Source: Rhodanobacter sp. FW104-R8 (lineage in GTDB: Bacteria; Pseudomonadota; Gammaproteobacteria; Xanthomonadales; Rhodanobacteraceae). Taken from it: a DNA stretch of 64,000 nt. This document shows, piece by piece, positions 17,193 through 25,522 of the stretch; the first letter of the stretch is position 1; each line of letters opens with the position of its first letter. A model generated the notes under the pieces. The model did no database searches and was not told the DNA's origin. It saw only the letters and a program-made list of their open reading frames with translations. Both the position numbers and the translations under genes were made by a program. Where the stretch lies: NCBI RefSeq assembly GCF_001617365.1, contig NZ_LVJR01000022.1, forward strand, positions 1 to 64,000, in the 5' to 3' direction.

Positions 17193-17225
17193 GCGGGACT
17201 CTGGGGTGCGCAAAACGGGGCGGAT

Positions 17226-17426
17226 TCAGCCGCCGCCGATGGCGTGGACGATTTCCAGCCGGTCGCCGTCGGCCAGCAACTGGCTGTCATGCCGGCTGCG
17301 CGGCACGATTTCCTGGTTCAGTTCCACGGCCACGCGGCGACCGGCGTAGCCGGCCTGTTCCAGCAGCCGGGCGACGCTGGTGGCGGAGTCGCAGTCGCGC
17401 GGCTGGCCATTGAGGATGATCTGCAT
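17226..17426 (-). CDS. thiS: Sulfur carrier protein ThiS
   Basis: A 66-residue ubiquitin-fold carrier. The beta-grasp start [13 protein letters not shown], the helix [21 protein letters not shown] and the C-terminal Gly-Gly required for adenylation and thiocarboxylation are present (tail AIGGG). The protein donates sulfur to ThiG, encoded directly downstream. No TPP-riboswitch-like sequence was recognisable in the 136 bp between this start and the next gene. Confidence 0.93.
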   Translation of the reverse strand: MQIILNGQPRDCDSATSVARLLEQAGYAGRRVAVELNQEIVPRSRHDSQLLADGDRLEIVHAIGGG

Positions 17427-17562
17427 GCGGACATTGTAGCGGCTGGCGTCGCGCTTTACCGGCGGCGGCCTCGAAAGCCGCGCCCGATGCCGCATCCCGG
17501 CCGCCACCGGGACGACGGCCATCGCGGGCGGGACTCCTGCGCCCCGCACGAGCGAGACGATG

Positions 17563-19842
17563 TCAGTTCTGCTGCCGGTCCTCGCTCTCGCGTGGCGCGG
17601 ATTTGCGCGGCGGTTGCCGCGGCTCACCGCGTGGCGGCTGCGGCGCTTCCTGGACGCGTGGCGGCGGGTCGAAGCGCGGCGGTGCGGGCTGGTAGGACGG
17701 CGGCGGTCGCGGCGGCTGCATCATTTCGCGCGGTGGCGCGGCCGCAGCCGGCAGTGCTTCCTCGCGGACATAGCCGCGGGGTGTCGGCTCCTGGCGTTGG
17801 AAGCGCGGTGCCGGTTCGGAGCGCTGGAAGCGGGGCTCCTCGGCAGCGCGCGCACGCATGGGGTCGCGTTGCATCGTGCGGTCTGCCGGCGGCTCGTAGC
17901 GAGGGGTGCGTTCGGTGGTCGCCGGCACCATCTCCCGGTCGGCCAGGGGCGCGCGCCGGATCTGCGGCATCGGCGGCAGCGCGGGGCCGCCGGTGGTCGC
18001 CGGGCCGGCCCGGTCCGCAGGGGCGATGTAGCTGACGCCCGGCCGCGGACGATCGGCGATATCACCGCCACGCGGGTGGGCGAAGCGCGCGGAGCGCAGT
18101 TCGGCACCCTCGCGCGGCGCGGGCGGGTTGTCCTGCGCCGCGGCCGGACTGATCCGGTTGACCTCGGGGAGCGTCGCGGCGGGAGCCGTCGGCTGCCGGA
18201 ACCCGTTACCGTCGCGTCCCGCGAACTCCGGGCGCGACGCGGCCGGGCGCGTCGCGCGATCGGCATTGCCGTGCGCGTTCAGCATGCGCACGTTCGGGCG
18301 GAAGGCGTCGTCATGCTCCCCGTCGGCCACCTGGGCGGCCCGGCCGCGGGCGACAGCTTCCGGCGTCATGCCGGGCGGGGCATGGCGCGCCACCACCTCC
18401 CGCTCGAAGCCGCCGGCCGGCAGGTCGCGCACGTGCGCGCTGCGCGGCGGCATCGCGCTGCCGGCGACCACCGGGGGCGGCCGGTCGGCGCCGCGCACCA
18501 GCACCGGGGCATCGGCCAGCTTGCGCGGGTCGACACGGATCCGGTCGCGCTGTACGCGGCTGCCGTCGGCGAAGGCATTGCCCGGCATGGCGGTGAAGCC
18601 GCGCGGCGCCATGCGGTTGGCGTAGCCGGCCTCGCGGAACGGGCGGCCCGCGCGGTAGTAGTTGTACTGGTTGTCGATGTTGTTGATGACCGTGGTGCGG
18701 TTGATGGTGTTGTGCACGTAGATGTTGGTGACGTTGACCCGCGTGTAGTAGTTGCGGTCGCAGTGGTACCACGGGTTGTAGACCTCGCCCGGGCCGAGCG
18801 GGAACCAGCCCACCGGCGCGCTGCCGATGCCGATCGACCAGCTGCCGCCGCCGACGAACGCAACCAGCGCCGGCGCGTAGATCGGGCGCACGCTGACCGG
18901 GCCGGGGATCCAGCCCCAGTCGCCACGCACGTAAGCCCAGCGCCCGTAGTGGTAGGGCGCGAAGCCCCACGGCGCGTCGTCCACCCAGGTCCAGCCCCAC
19001 GGCGCGATCCAGGCCCAATGGCCGGTGCGGTACGGCGCCCAGTCGGGGTCGACATGGCTCGGGAACCACACCGCGCCGTATTCGCCGGTGTCCCGCCAGC
19101 TGCCGTACTGGTCGAGATCCTGGTAGCCCACCACGTCTTCCGATACGTAGCGGCGGCTTTCCGACCGCACGTAGCGCCGGTCGCGCCCGTTGACCCAGTC
19201 GTCGAACGTATCGCCGTCGTCGATGTCGGTGATCGTCACCGTCGCCAGGCTGGCGTCGGTGAAGCGGTAGCTTCGGCCGGGGTTGATCGTGCGCTGCGCG
19301 TTGTTCTCGCCGAACACGGTGGCGTCGCCGTCGAATGCGGTGACCCGGGTGCCGCCGTTGCGGTCGTCGATGTCGACGCGGAAGGTGCCGGGCCGGTCGA
19401 CCACCAGCGCCACCGTCGGCGTGTCGATCTCGTAGCTCTGGCCATTGCCCAGCCGGCGCACGGTGAGGCTGAGCGTGCCGCGGGTCAGTTCGAGCTGGGC
19501 CAGCTTGTCATTGAGGTCGAGCAGGCCGACGTCCGTCCGGTCGTCCATGCGCAGCGTGCCGCCGCCGAATTCCAGTTCCGCGCGCGCGTTCCGTGCGGTG
19601 GACAGCTTGTCGCCGGTGGTCAGCGGACGGTTGAGGTTGGCGTCGCTCCAGCCCTTCGCGCCGGCCGGCAGGAACCCGAGGTCGCCGGCGATGTACGACA
19701 GCCGCGCCACCCGGCTCGGCGGATCGATGCCGTCCGGGCGGGATTGCGCCTGGACCAGTCCCGCCGCCGCGCACAGCAGCACGATCGCCAGCGCTCGCCA
19801 GTGACGGCGCCACGGGGCGGACAACTCGGCAAACCTGGGCAT
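17563..19842 (-). CDS. DUF6600/FecR-domain proline- and arginine-rich envelope protein
   Basis: A 759-residue secreted protein. A signal peptide (about residues 14-34, ending LVQA) leads into a FecR-like beta region (about 40-215). An aromatic-rich block of repeated Trp-Gly-Trp/Trp-Ala-Pro elements (about 245-365; WIAPWGWTWVDDAPWGFAPY) is the DUF6600 signature. The remaining half is low complexity, rich in Pro, Arg, Ala and Glu. The ATG at 19842 has AGGAG suitably placed, while a start 12 codons upstream does not. The family's function is unknown, and envelope location is inferred from the signal peptide. Confidence 0.88.
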   Translation of the reverse strand: MPRFAELSAPWRRHWRALAIVLLCAAAGLVQAQSRPDGIDPPSRVARLSYIAGDLGFLPAGAKGWSDANLNRPLTTGDKLSTARNARAELEFGGGTLRMDDRTDVGLLDLNDKLAQLELTRGTLSLTVRRLGNGQSYEIDTPTVALVVDRPGTFRVDIDDRNGGTRVTAFDGDATVFGENNAQRTINPGRSYRFTDASLATVTITDIDDGDTFDDWVNGRDRRYVRSESRRYVSEDVVGYQDLDQYGSWRDTGEYGAVWFPSHVDPDWAPYRTGHWAWIAPWGWTWVDDAPWGFAPYHYGRWAYVRGDWGWIPGPVSVRPIYAPALVAFVGGGSWSIGIGSAPVGWFPLGPGEVYNPWYHCDRNYYTRVNVTNIYVHNTINRTTVINNIDNQYNYYRAGRPFREAGYANRMAPRGFTAMPGNAFADGSRVQRDRIRVDPRKLADAPVLVRGADRPPPVVAGSAMPPRSAHVRDLPAGGFEREVVARHAPPGMTPEAVARGRAAQVADGEHDDAFRPNVRMLNAHGNADRATRPAASRPEFAGRDGNGFRQPTAPAATLPEVNRISPAAAQDNPPAPREGAELRSARFAHPRGGDIADRPRPGVSYIAPADRAGPATTGGPALPPMPQIRRAPLADREMVPATTERTPRYEPPADRTMQRDPMRARAAEEPRFQRSEPAPRFQRQEPTPRGYVREEALPAAAAPPREMMQPPRPPPSYQPAPPRFDPPPRVQEAPQPPRGEPRQPPRKSAPRESEDRQQN

Positions 19843-20049
19843 GGATGCTCTCCTCGCGAGCGAAGGCGGGTGCGGCACGGGGTTCCGTCCGACACACCCG
19901 CCTCAACGTGCATTGGAGTACAGGTGATGACCGCGTGGGAGATCCCCGCCCGCCGCCGTTCAGCACGCGTTGGCCCGGCAGGCGCCGGCAAGGAGGGGCG
20001 CGCGCGCTTTCCAACTGTGCGAATCCCGGGTTAACATCCGCCGGCCAAG

Positions 20050-20123
20050 GCGGGTGTAGCTCAATGGTAGAGCTGTAGCTTCCCAAGCTACTGACGAGGG
20101 TTCGATTCCCTTCACCCGCTCCA
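20050..20123 (+). tRNA. tRNA-Gly (anticodon CCC)
   Basis: A complete cloverleaf is visible. The 7-bp acceptor stem GCGGGTG/CACCCGC, D-arm with GCTC..GAGC, anticodon stem GTAGC/GCTAC around loop TTCCCAA (anticodon CCC), and T-arm GAGGG-TTCGATT-CCCTT all fold without mismatch except one G-T pair. The 3' CCA is encoded (20121-20123). It reads GGG codons. It lies 33 bp upstream of the peptidase/rimK pair on the same strand. Confidence 0.96.
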
Positions 20124-20156
20124 CTCCCCGATCCCCGAACGACTCCCCGAACCCAC

Positions 20157-20612
20157 ATGGCGGATCTGATCACACTCGGCTGGCGGGAGCGGCTGGCGTT
20201 GCCGCAGCTGGGCATCGGCGTGCTCAAGGCGAAGCTCGATACCGGGGCGCGCAGCAGTTCGCTGCATGTGGACACCCTGGAAACCTTCCTGCGCGACGGC
20301 GCAACCTGGCTGTGCTTCACCATCCATGCCGGTCGCCGCCAACCGCTGGAGATCCGCTGCGAGGCGCCGGCGCTGGATCGCCGCGCGGTGACCGACACCG
20401 GCGGGCGGCGCACCGAGCGCTGGTTCATCCGCAGCGAAGTGCAACTGGCCGGGCAGCGGTTCGACGTCGACATCAACCTGACCGATCGCCGGCATATGCT
20501 GTTTCCGATGCTGCTGGGCCGCAGCGCGCTGAGCGGGCGTTTTGCGGTGGACCCGGCGCGTTCCTACACCCAGTCACGGCCGCCCCGGGTGGCCACGGAT
20601 CTTTCTGCATGA
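20157..20612 (+). CDS. RimK-associated retropepsin-like peptidase (ATP-dependent zinc protease family, RloA2-type)
   Basis: A 151-residue protein of the family labelled ATP-dependent zinc protease in databases. The [13 protein letters not shown] motif (about 26-38) has the Asp-Thr-Gly-Ala active-site pattern of single-domain retropepsins, and [12 protein letters not shown] corresponds to the conserved hydrophobic-Gly segment after it. Such genes regularly accompany rimK, and a role in trimming or handling poly-glutamate additions has been proposed for the family. Its TGA overlaps the rimK ATG (ATGA), which implies translational coupling. Confidence 0.85.
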   Translation: MADLITLGWRERLALPQLGIGVLKAKLDTGARSSSLHVDTLETFLRDGATWLCFTIHAGRRQPLEIRCEAPALDRRAVTDTGGRRTERWFIRSEVQLAGQRFDVDINLTDRRHMLFPMLLGRSALSGRFAVDPARSYTQSRPPRVATDLSA

Positions 20613-21532
20613 AGATTGCGATCCTGTCGCGCAATACCCGCCTCTATTCGACCAAGCGGCTGGTCGAGGCCGCCCGCGTGCGCGGCCATGTGGTGCGCGT
20701 GCTCGATCCGCTGCGCTGCTACGTGCGCATCGCGCCGGGCGCGTCATCGATCCGCTACAAGGGCCGGGAGGTGCGCGACATCGATGCGGTGATCCCGCGC
20801 ATCGGCACGACCAGCACGTTCTACGGCACCGCCGTGCTGCGCCAGCTGGAGATGATGGGCGTGTACACGCCGAACCCGTCCGATGCGGTGCTGCGTGCGC
20901 GCGACAAGCTGCGATGCCTGCAGATCCTGGCGGCGCAGGGCATCGACATGCCGGTGACCGTGTTCGGCGACAACCCGGACGATGCCGACGACGTGCTCGC
21001 CCTGCTCGGCGATCCGCCGCATGTGATCAAGCTCAACGAAGGCAGCCAGGGCACCGGCGTGGTGCTGGCCGAGAAGCATGCCGCGTCGCAGAGCGTGATC
21101 GAGGCGTTCCGCGGCCTGTACGCGAATTTCCTGGTGCAGGAGTTCATCGCCGAGGCGCAGGGCAGTGACCTGCGCTGCTTCGTGGTCGGCAAGAAGGTGG
21201 TGGCGGCGATGCAGCGCGACTCCAGCCCCGGCGATTTCCGCGCGAACCTGCACCGCGGCGGCAGCGCGACCGCCGCCACGCTGAGCGCGGAGGAAAAACG
21301 CATCGCGGTGCGCGCGGCCGGCGCGCTCGGGCTGGGTATCGCCGGCGTCGACCTGCTGCGCTCCAGGCGGGGTCCGCTGCTGCTGGAAGTGAACGCCTCG
21401 CCCGGTCTGGAGGGCATCGAGGCCGCCACCGGCGTCGATGTGGCCGGTGCGGTGGTGGAGCTGCTGGAGGCCCAGGCCGGTGGTGCGCGCACCGATGACA
21501 AGGTGCATCGTGGCAGTCTGCGGAAAGCCTAG
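20609..21532 (+). CDS. rimK: Ribosomal protein S6-L-glutamate ligase RimK
   Basis: A 307-residue ATP-grasp ligase that adds glutamate residues to the C-terminus of ribosomal protein S6. The N-terminal domain begins [22 protein letters not shown]. The ATP-grasp lid and nucleotide site show [17 protein letters not shown] (about 142-158), [20 protein letters not shown] and the metal-binding [15 protein letters not shown] (about 264-278). Length is close to E. coli RimK (300). Start by ATGA overlap with the upstream peptidase gene. This pair follows tRNA-Gly without an obvious terminator. Confidence 0.95.
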   Translation: MKIAILSRNTRLYSTKRLVEAARVRGHVVRVLDPLRCYVRIAPGASSIRYKGREVRDIDAVIPRIGTTSTFYGTAVLRQLEMMGVYTPNPSDAVLRARDKLRCLQILAAQGIDMPVTVFGDNPDDADDVLALLGDPPHVIKLNEGSQGTGVVLAEKHAASQSVIEAFRGLYANFLVQEFIAEAQGSDLRCFVVGKKVVAAMQRDSSPGDFRANLHRGGSATAATLSAEEKRIAVRAAGALGLGIAGVDLLRSRRGPLLLEVNASPGLEGIEAATGVDVAGAVVELLEAQAGGARTDDKVHRGSLRKA

Positions 21533-21715
21533 CCGCGAACGCGTTCGTTGAACGCGTCTGGAGCCATCGCACGGTTGGCCCCGTACCTGTCCGTGGACGC
21601 CCGCATCGGGGCGTGGTCCGGCGCGAAAGGCGGAAATGCAAGCCCGGATGCCGTTTTTCGTACGATCACGGGCTGCATTGTTGCCGTGTGCCTGCCCCGA
21701 GTGGGCTCTACGAAG

Positions 21716-21766
21716 GTACTAGTACGATAGTCTTCGTTGACTTTTTCTCGAAAGGCGCCATACGAT
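21716..21766 (+). promoter_or_regulatory. Sigma-70-like promoter with palindromic operator candidate
   Basis: A TTGACT -35 hexamer (21737-21742) and a TACGAT -10 hexamer (21761-21766) are separated by 18 bases. Eleven bases before the -35 box lies the 10-bp perfect palindrome GTACTAGTAC (21716-21725). BlaI/MecI repressors recognise TACnnnnGTA-like dyads, and a BlaI-type repressor is encoded 600 bp downstream, so this could be its operator. The remaining sequence between rimK and the -35 box holds nothing else recognisable. Confidence 0.55.
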
Positions 21767-21836
21767 CGGTGCGCGTGGAATCCTGCGCCAGCTGTTCCGG
21801 TCCGGGACACGGCAGGATTTGGGAGGGACGCGGTGC

Positions 21837-22322
21837 ATGAAACTGAAGATATGGCTGATCGGCATGGTGGTGGGCATGACGCTGCTGCCGCTGGGGGGCG
21901 TCTATGCCGCCAAGACGGAAGTGGTGGTCAAGGCTGAAAACAAGGACGACTTCGCGGCAGTGGTCGCTGCCGTGCGCCAGCAAATGGCTCCCGGAGGACG
22001 CTACGAGTTTGTCGACAGCTCCGAGCGGAAAACCGTCGACACCAGTCTGGGCAAGATGCAGTCGCTATTCGACCAATACGGCACTGTTGCCCAGATGACG
22101 GTGGAAGCGAAGACGCAGCTGTTCAACCATCAGGAAACCGTCAACGCAATCCTGAACCATCGCGACGACAAGAGGCAGGTGTGCGAGTCGGAGCGCCCTC
22201 TGGGATCGCTTTTCCCCAGGTCGGTCTGTCGCACTTACGGTGACATCGAAAGAGAACGGCGAAGCAGCCAGCACTTCATGCAAGACCACCCCAAGGCTCC
22301 GCAGCGGCAGCCAGGTGGTTGA
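21837..22322 (+). CDS. Secreted protein of unknown function, BlaI/M56 operon leader
   Basis: A 161-residue protein with a signal peptide (about 1-23, MKLKIWLIGMVVGMTLLPLG, cleaved after VYA) and a helical mature part. Two cysteines (in RQVCESE and SVCRTYGD, about residues 117 and 132) could form a disulfide in the periplasm. I do not recognise a named family, although the arrangement YEFVDSSERKTVDTSLGKMQ looks like a conserved xanthomonad hypothetical. GGGAGGG lies about 9 bases before the ATG. It is followed after 57 bp by the repressor gene and probably shares the transcript started at the TTGACT promoter. Confidence 0.75.
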   Translation: MKLKIWLIGMVVGMTLLPLGGVYAAKTEVVVKAENKDDFAAVVAAVRQQMAPGGRYEFVDSSERKTVDTSLGKMQSLFDQYGTVAQMTVEAKTQLFNHQETVNAILNHRDDKRQVCESERPLGSLFPRSVCRTYGDIERERRSSQHFMQDHPKAPQRQPGG

Positions 22323-22379
22323 GACCCTTGCCCGGGAAGTGCTGCATGAGCTGATCGCGGGGGCGGTGGAAGAACCGAC

Positions 22380-22775
22380 ATGAAAGCGCAATCTTCCGTT
22401 GTGCCGAAGCCCACCGAGGCGGAGCTGCAGATCCTGCACGTCCTGTGGGCACGCGGTGCGTGCACCGTGCGCGATGTGCATGAGGTGCTCCGTCTGGGGG
22501 ATGGCACCGGTTACACCACGGCGCTGAAACTGCTGCAGGTGATGCATGCCAAGGGCCTGGTCGAGCGCGACGACTCACAGCGCGCGCATGTATATCGTGC
22601 TGCAGTGAGCAAGGAGCGCACGCAGAAGCGCTTTCTGCTCGACATGGTGCAGCGGGTGTTCGACGGTTCGTCCTCGCAACTGGTGCTGCATGCGCTGGGC
22701 AGCCAGCGGGCCAGCCGCGAGGAGCTGCGTGAGATCCGCAACCTGCTGAACAAGCTGGACAAGGACGCACCCTGA
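22380..22775 (+). CDS. BlaI/MecI/CopY-family transcriptional repressor
   Basis: A 131-residue winged-helix repressor. PTEAELQILHVLWARGACTVRDVHEVL forms the first helices and GTGYTTALKLLQVMHAKGLVERD the recognition helix and wing, as in BlaI. The C-terminal helices serve for dimerisation. In beta-lactam-responsive systems such a repressor is removed by proteolysis when the partner M56 protease senses signal. Here the M56 gene overlaps directly downstream (TGATG), so the same logic is likely. The inducer is not known, and no beta-lactamase gene lies in the window. Confidence 0.93.
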   Translation: MKAQSSVVPKPTEAELQILHVLWARGACTVRDVHEVLRLGDGTGYTTALKLLQVMHAKGLVERDDSQRAHVYRAAVSKERTQKRFLLDMVQRVFDGSSSQLVLHALGSQRASREELREIRNLLNKLDKDAP

Positions 22776-24511
22776 TGGACACGCTGCCGTTGTTGCTCGA
22801 AAGCGCTCGGGTGATCGGCTGGGCCTTGGTGCATTTCATCTGGCAGGGTGCCTTGCTGGGTCTGGTATATGCCGCCGTTCGGGTGGCGCTGCCGCGTGGC
22901 GAAGCCCGCTATCGCTTCGGGCTGGGCGTGCTGGTGGTACTCGCCGTGTGCCCTTTGCTGACGGCGTGGCGTTTGCTGCAAGCCGCACCGCCGCTCGTCC
23001 CGTTGGCCGCCGACATGGTGGCTGCAACTGCCGGTGGCCCTGACGTGACGGTGGCTGCTGCGTGGGCGTCTGGCAGCGGTTTCAATGCCCTGTTGCCGTG
23101 GCTGGTACTGGCCTGGTTGCTGGGCGTGCTGCTGTTGTCGCTGCGCGCGTGGCGGCAGTGGCGCACCTTGAAGGCGCTGGTGCGCGTGGCCGAGTCGATG
23201 CCGCGATGGCAGGCGCAGGTCACTCATATGGCGCAGCGCTTTGGCTTGCGCCGACATGTCACGGTACTGTGCAGCAAGGTCATTGCGACGCCGGCGCTGG
23301 TGGGCTGGATACGACCGGTGATCCTGTTGCCGATGGCGGTCGCATGCCGTTTCCCGTGTACTCAGATCGAGCTGATCCTCGCCCACGAGCTGGCGCATCT
23401 GCAGCGCTGGGATCCGCTCGTCAACCTGTTCCAGGTCATCCTGGAGACCTTGCATTTCTATCATCCGGTAGTGCACTGGATTTCACGCGACGTGCGCAAC
23501 GAGCGTGAAATTTGCTGCGACGAACTGGCACTGTCGGCCAGCGGCGGCAGCCGGCATGTGTTTGTGACGGCACTTGCCGAACTGGGCGAGTTGCGGGAGC
23601 GGCATGGCTCGCTGTTGCTCGCTGCCAGTGGGGGCGTCTTGCTGGATCGCGTACAACACATGATCGCGCCGGCAAGCAGGGCTCCACGCCTGCACACGTC
23701 GGCACGTTTCGTTGCCCTGCTGGTTGGGGCCGTGCTGGCGGCACTTGCATTGAGGCTGGAGTCGGGCAGGATGCAGCTGCAACGCGGCCTGGATGAGTCC
23801 ATCATGCAGGTGCAGTCGATACTGGCGCCGTCCTGGCTGCCATTGTCGCGATCCCGTGCAATGTGGCTTTTGCCGGATCTGGCGCCGGCGCACGCTGCCG
23901 TGATAAGGCCGGTGGTGGAGGCCGCTGCGGTCCCCACGGATAATTCCGCGCTTCCGCCGGAGGCGATCGACACGGCCTTGGTAGTGACAGATCCATTGCC
24001 ACGGCGGGCATTCGCCCTGGCGCCGATCCAGGGCGGCGAACCTGCCCGCATCGGCGGGCAAGTGGAGCACCGTGTCGCATCGATGGCGGCTGTTTCCGGG
24101 CCTTTACCGGTGCATATCCGCCAGCCGGTATATCCGCCGACGGCGCTGGCGCGGGGCATCGAAGGCCAGGTCGTGGTCGAGTTCGGTCTTGCCCCCGATG
24201 GCCGTGTGCAGGACTTGCGGGTGATCAGTGCCGAACCCGCCGGCGTGTTTGAGCAGGCGGCGCTGCAGGCCGTGCACGGCTGGTTGTATTCCGCGAATGC
24301 GGGCGCGATGCCGCAGCGACGCTATCGCCAGACCATGGTGTTCACCCTGAACGCCGACGCCGCCAGGAACGTTCCATCCGGCGCATCCGTCAACGAGGAG
24401 CTCCGGGCGCGGATCGACTGTCGAGTGGTGATCGGTACCCACATCTGCCGCTGGCCCGACGCTGCCGGCCCCCAAGCAAACGACGCTGCCATGCGGGCCG
24501 GTCGGCAATGA
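22775..24511 (+). CDS. M56 (BlaR1-type) membrane metallopeptidase fused to a TonB C-terminal domain
   Basis: A 578-residue inner-membrane protein. Helices at about 14-36, 48-66 and 105-122 precede a cytoplasmic zinc protease domain with HELAH (204-208) and the third ligand region NEREICCDE (242-250). A fourth helix lies at about 310-325. A long periplasmic linker leads to a TonB C-terminal-like domain (about 445-540; PVYPPTALARGIEGQVVVEF). BlaR1 has a penicillin-binding sensor in this position, so the sensory input must differ. It is cotranscribed with the repressor upstream. The C-terminal tail (about 545-578) looks unstructured. Confidence 0.92.
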   Translation: MDTLPLLLESARVIGWALVHFIWQGALLGLVYAAVRVALPRGEARYRFGLGVLVVLAVCPLLTAWRLLQAAPPLVPLAADMVAATAGGPDVTVAAAWASGSGFNALLPWLVLAWLLGVLLLSLRAWRQWRTLKALVRVAESMPRWQAQVTHMAQRFGLRRHVTVLCSKVIATPALVGWIRPVILLPMAVACRFPCTQIELILAHELAHLQRWDPLVNLFQVILETLHFYHPVVHWISRDVRNEREICCDELALSASGGSRHVFVTALAELGELRERHGSLLLAASGGVLLDRVQHMIAPASRAPRLHTSARFVALLVGAVLAALALRLESGRMQLQRGLDESIMQVQSILAPSWLPLSRSRAMWLLPDLAPAHAAVIRPVVEAAAVPTDNSALPPEAIDTALVVTDPLPRRAFALAPIQGGEPARIGGQVEHRVASMAAVSGPLPVHIRQPVYPPTALARGIEGQVVVEFGLAPDGRVQDLRVISAEPAGVFEQAALQAVHGWLYSANAGAMPQRRYRQTMVFTLNADAARNVPSGASVNEELRARIDCRVVIGTHICRWPDAAGPQANDAAMRAGRQ

Positions 24512-24678
24512 ACCGCCGCAGCTGGTGGGTGGACGCCCGGTGGTTTAACGCGCGGGCGGACGCCGGTTAACTCCACCGTAACCATGCTCGCCCTATAAAG
24601 CAGTCACTGTTGATTTGTCCGGCGCTTGCACAGCAAGATCTGGTCGCGGCAGACGATGGTATCGGGGCAGTAGTTCGG

Positions 24679-24721
24679 GCCCAGGCGTGGCGACGGCGAG
24701 TCGCTCGTCTGGGCTTTTTTC
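24679..24721 (+). terminator. Rho-independent terminator without an obvious upstream gene
   Basis: GCCCAGGCG (24679-24687) pairs with CGTCTGGGC (24706-24714) with one mismatch and an 18-base loop, and six Ts follow. It lies 170 bp after the M56 gene and 115 bp before the response regulator gene. A TATAAA hexamer occurs at 24594-24599. It may end the BlaI/M56 transcript, or mark the 3' end of a small RNA of about 115 nt, or attenuate the downstream operon. Confidence 0.65.
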
Positions 24722-24775
24722 TTGCCTGCGCGTCACCCGTTCAGTTTCGCGGCGCGCCGGGTGCGCCGCGTTCAC

Positions 24776-24794
24776 GCAAGCTTGTTAAGCTTGC
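24776..24794. promoter_or_regulatory. Perfect 8-bp palindrome before the two-component operon
   Basis: GCAAGCTT (24776-24783) and AAGCTTGC (24787-24794) flank a 3-base centre, 42 bp upstream of the response regulator ATG. OmpR-family regulators often bind repeats ahead of their own operon, so autoregulation is possible. This is inferred only from position and symmetry. Confidence 0.4.
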
Positions 24795-24835
24795 CACTCC
24801 AGCGGGTCCGTTCGCCGGCTGTGCAGGAGCGACAC

Positions 24836-25522
24836 ATGCGTGTTCTGGTGATCGAAGACAACAGCGATATCGCAACCAACATCGGCGACTATCTGGAAGA
24901 TCGTGGCCATGTGGTGGATTTCGCGGGCGACGGCGTGACCGGCCTGCACCTGGCGGTGGTGCACGATTTCGACGTGATCGTGCTCGATCTCACCCTGCCC
25001 GGGATGGACGGCCTGGAGGTCGCCCGCAAGCTGCGCCACGAGGCGCACAAGCAGACGCCGATCCTGATGCTTACCGCGCGCGATGCGCTGGAGCAGAAGC
25101 TGACCGGCTTCGAGTCCGGTGCCGACGACTACATGACCAAGCCGTTTGCGCTGCAGGAACTGGCCGCGCGGCTGGAAGTGCTGGCACGTCGCGGCAAGGG
25201 GCCGCAGAGCCGCGTGCTGAAGGTGGCCGACCTCACCTTCAACCTCGACACGCTCACGGTGAACCGCGAGGGCAAGTCGATCCAGTTGAACCCGATCGGC
25301 CTGAAGCTGCTGCAGGCGCTGATGGAAGCGAGCCCGTCGGTGGTCACCCGGCAGGATCTGGAGCAGCGCGTGTGGGGCGAAGAGCTGCCGGACAGCGACT
25401 CCCTGCGCGTGCACATCCATGGCCTGCGCGCGGCGATCGACAAACCGTTCGACAAGCCGTTGATCCACACGCGGCACGGCATTGGCTATCGGATGGTCGA
25501 GCCGGATGCAGTCCAGGCGTAA
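24836..25522 (+). CDS. OmpR/PhoP-family response regulator (ColR-like)
   Basis: A 228-residue DNA-binding regulator. The receiver domain (1-118) carries the acidic pocket (Glu7/Asp8), phospho-acceptor Asp51 in VIVLDLTLPGMDG, the Thr in MLTARD and the lysine in MTKPFA. The C-terminal winged-helix OmpR domain (about 125-222) ends with HTRHGIGYRMVEP. CAGGAG is properly spaced before the ATG at 24836. Longer in-frame starts upstream would run through the palindrome and terminator and are unlikely. Its reading frame overlaps the kinase gene by 17 bp. The receiver resembles the ColR/PhoP branch, but the signal is not deducible. Confidence 0.93.
   Translation: MRVLVIEDNSDIATNIGDYLEDRGHVVDFAGDGVTGLHLAVVHDFDVIVLDLTLPGMDGLEVARKLRHEAHKQTPILMLTARDALEQKLTGFESGADDYMTKPFALQELAARLEVLARRGKGPQSRVLKVADLTFNLDTLTVNREGKSIQLNPIGLKLLQALMEASPSVVTRQDLEQRVWGEELPDSDSLRVHIHGLRAAIDKPFDKPLIHTRHGIGYRMVEPDAVQA

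Noticed and set aside
17427-17562. TPP riboswitch before thiS
   Set aside because: None of the conserved TPP aptamer blocks (such as CTGAGA) could be found in the spacer.
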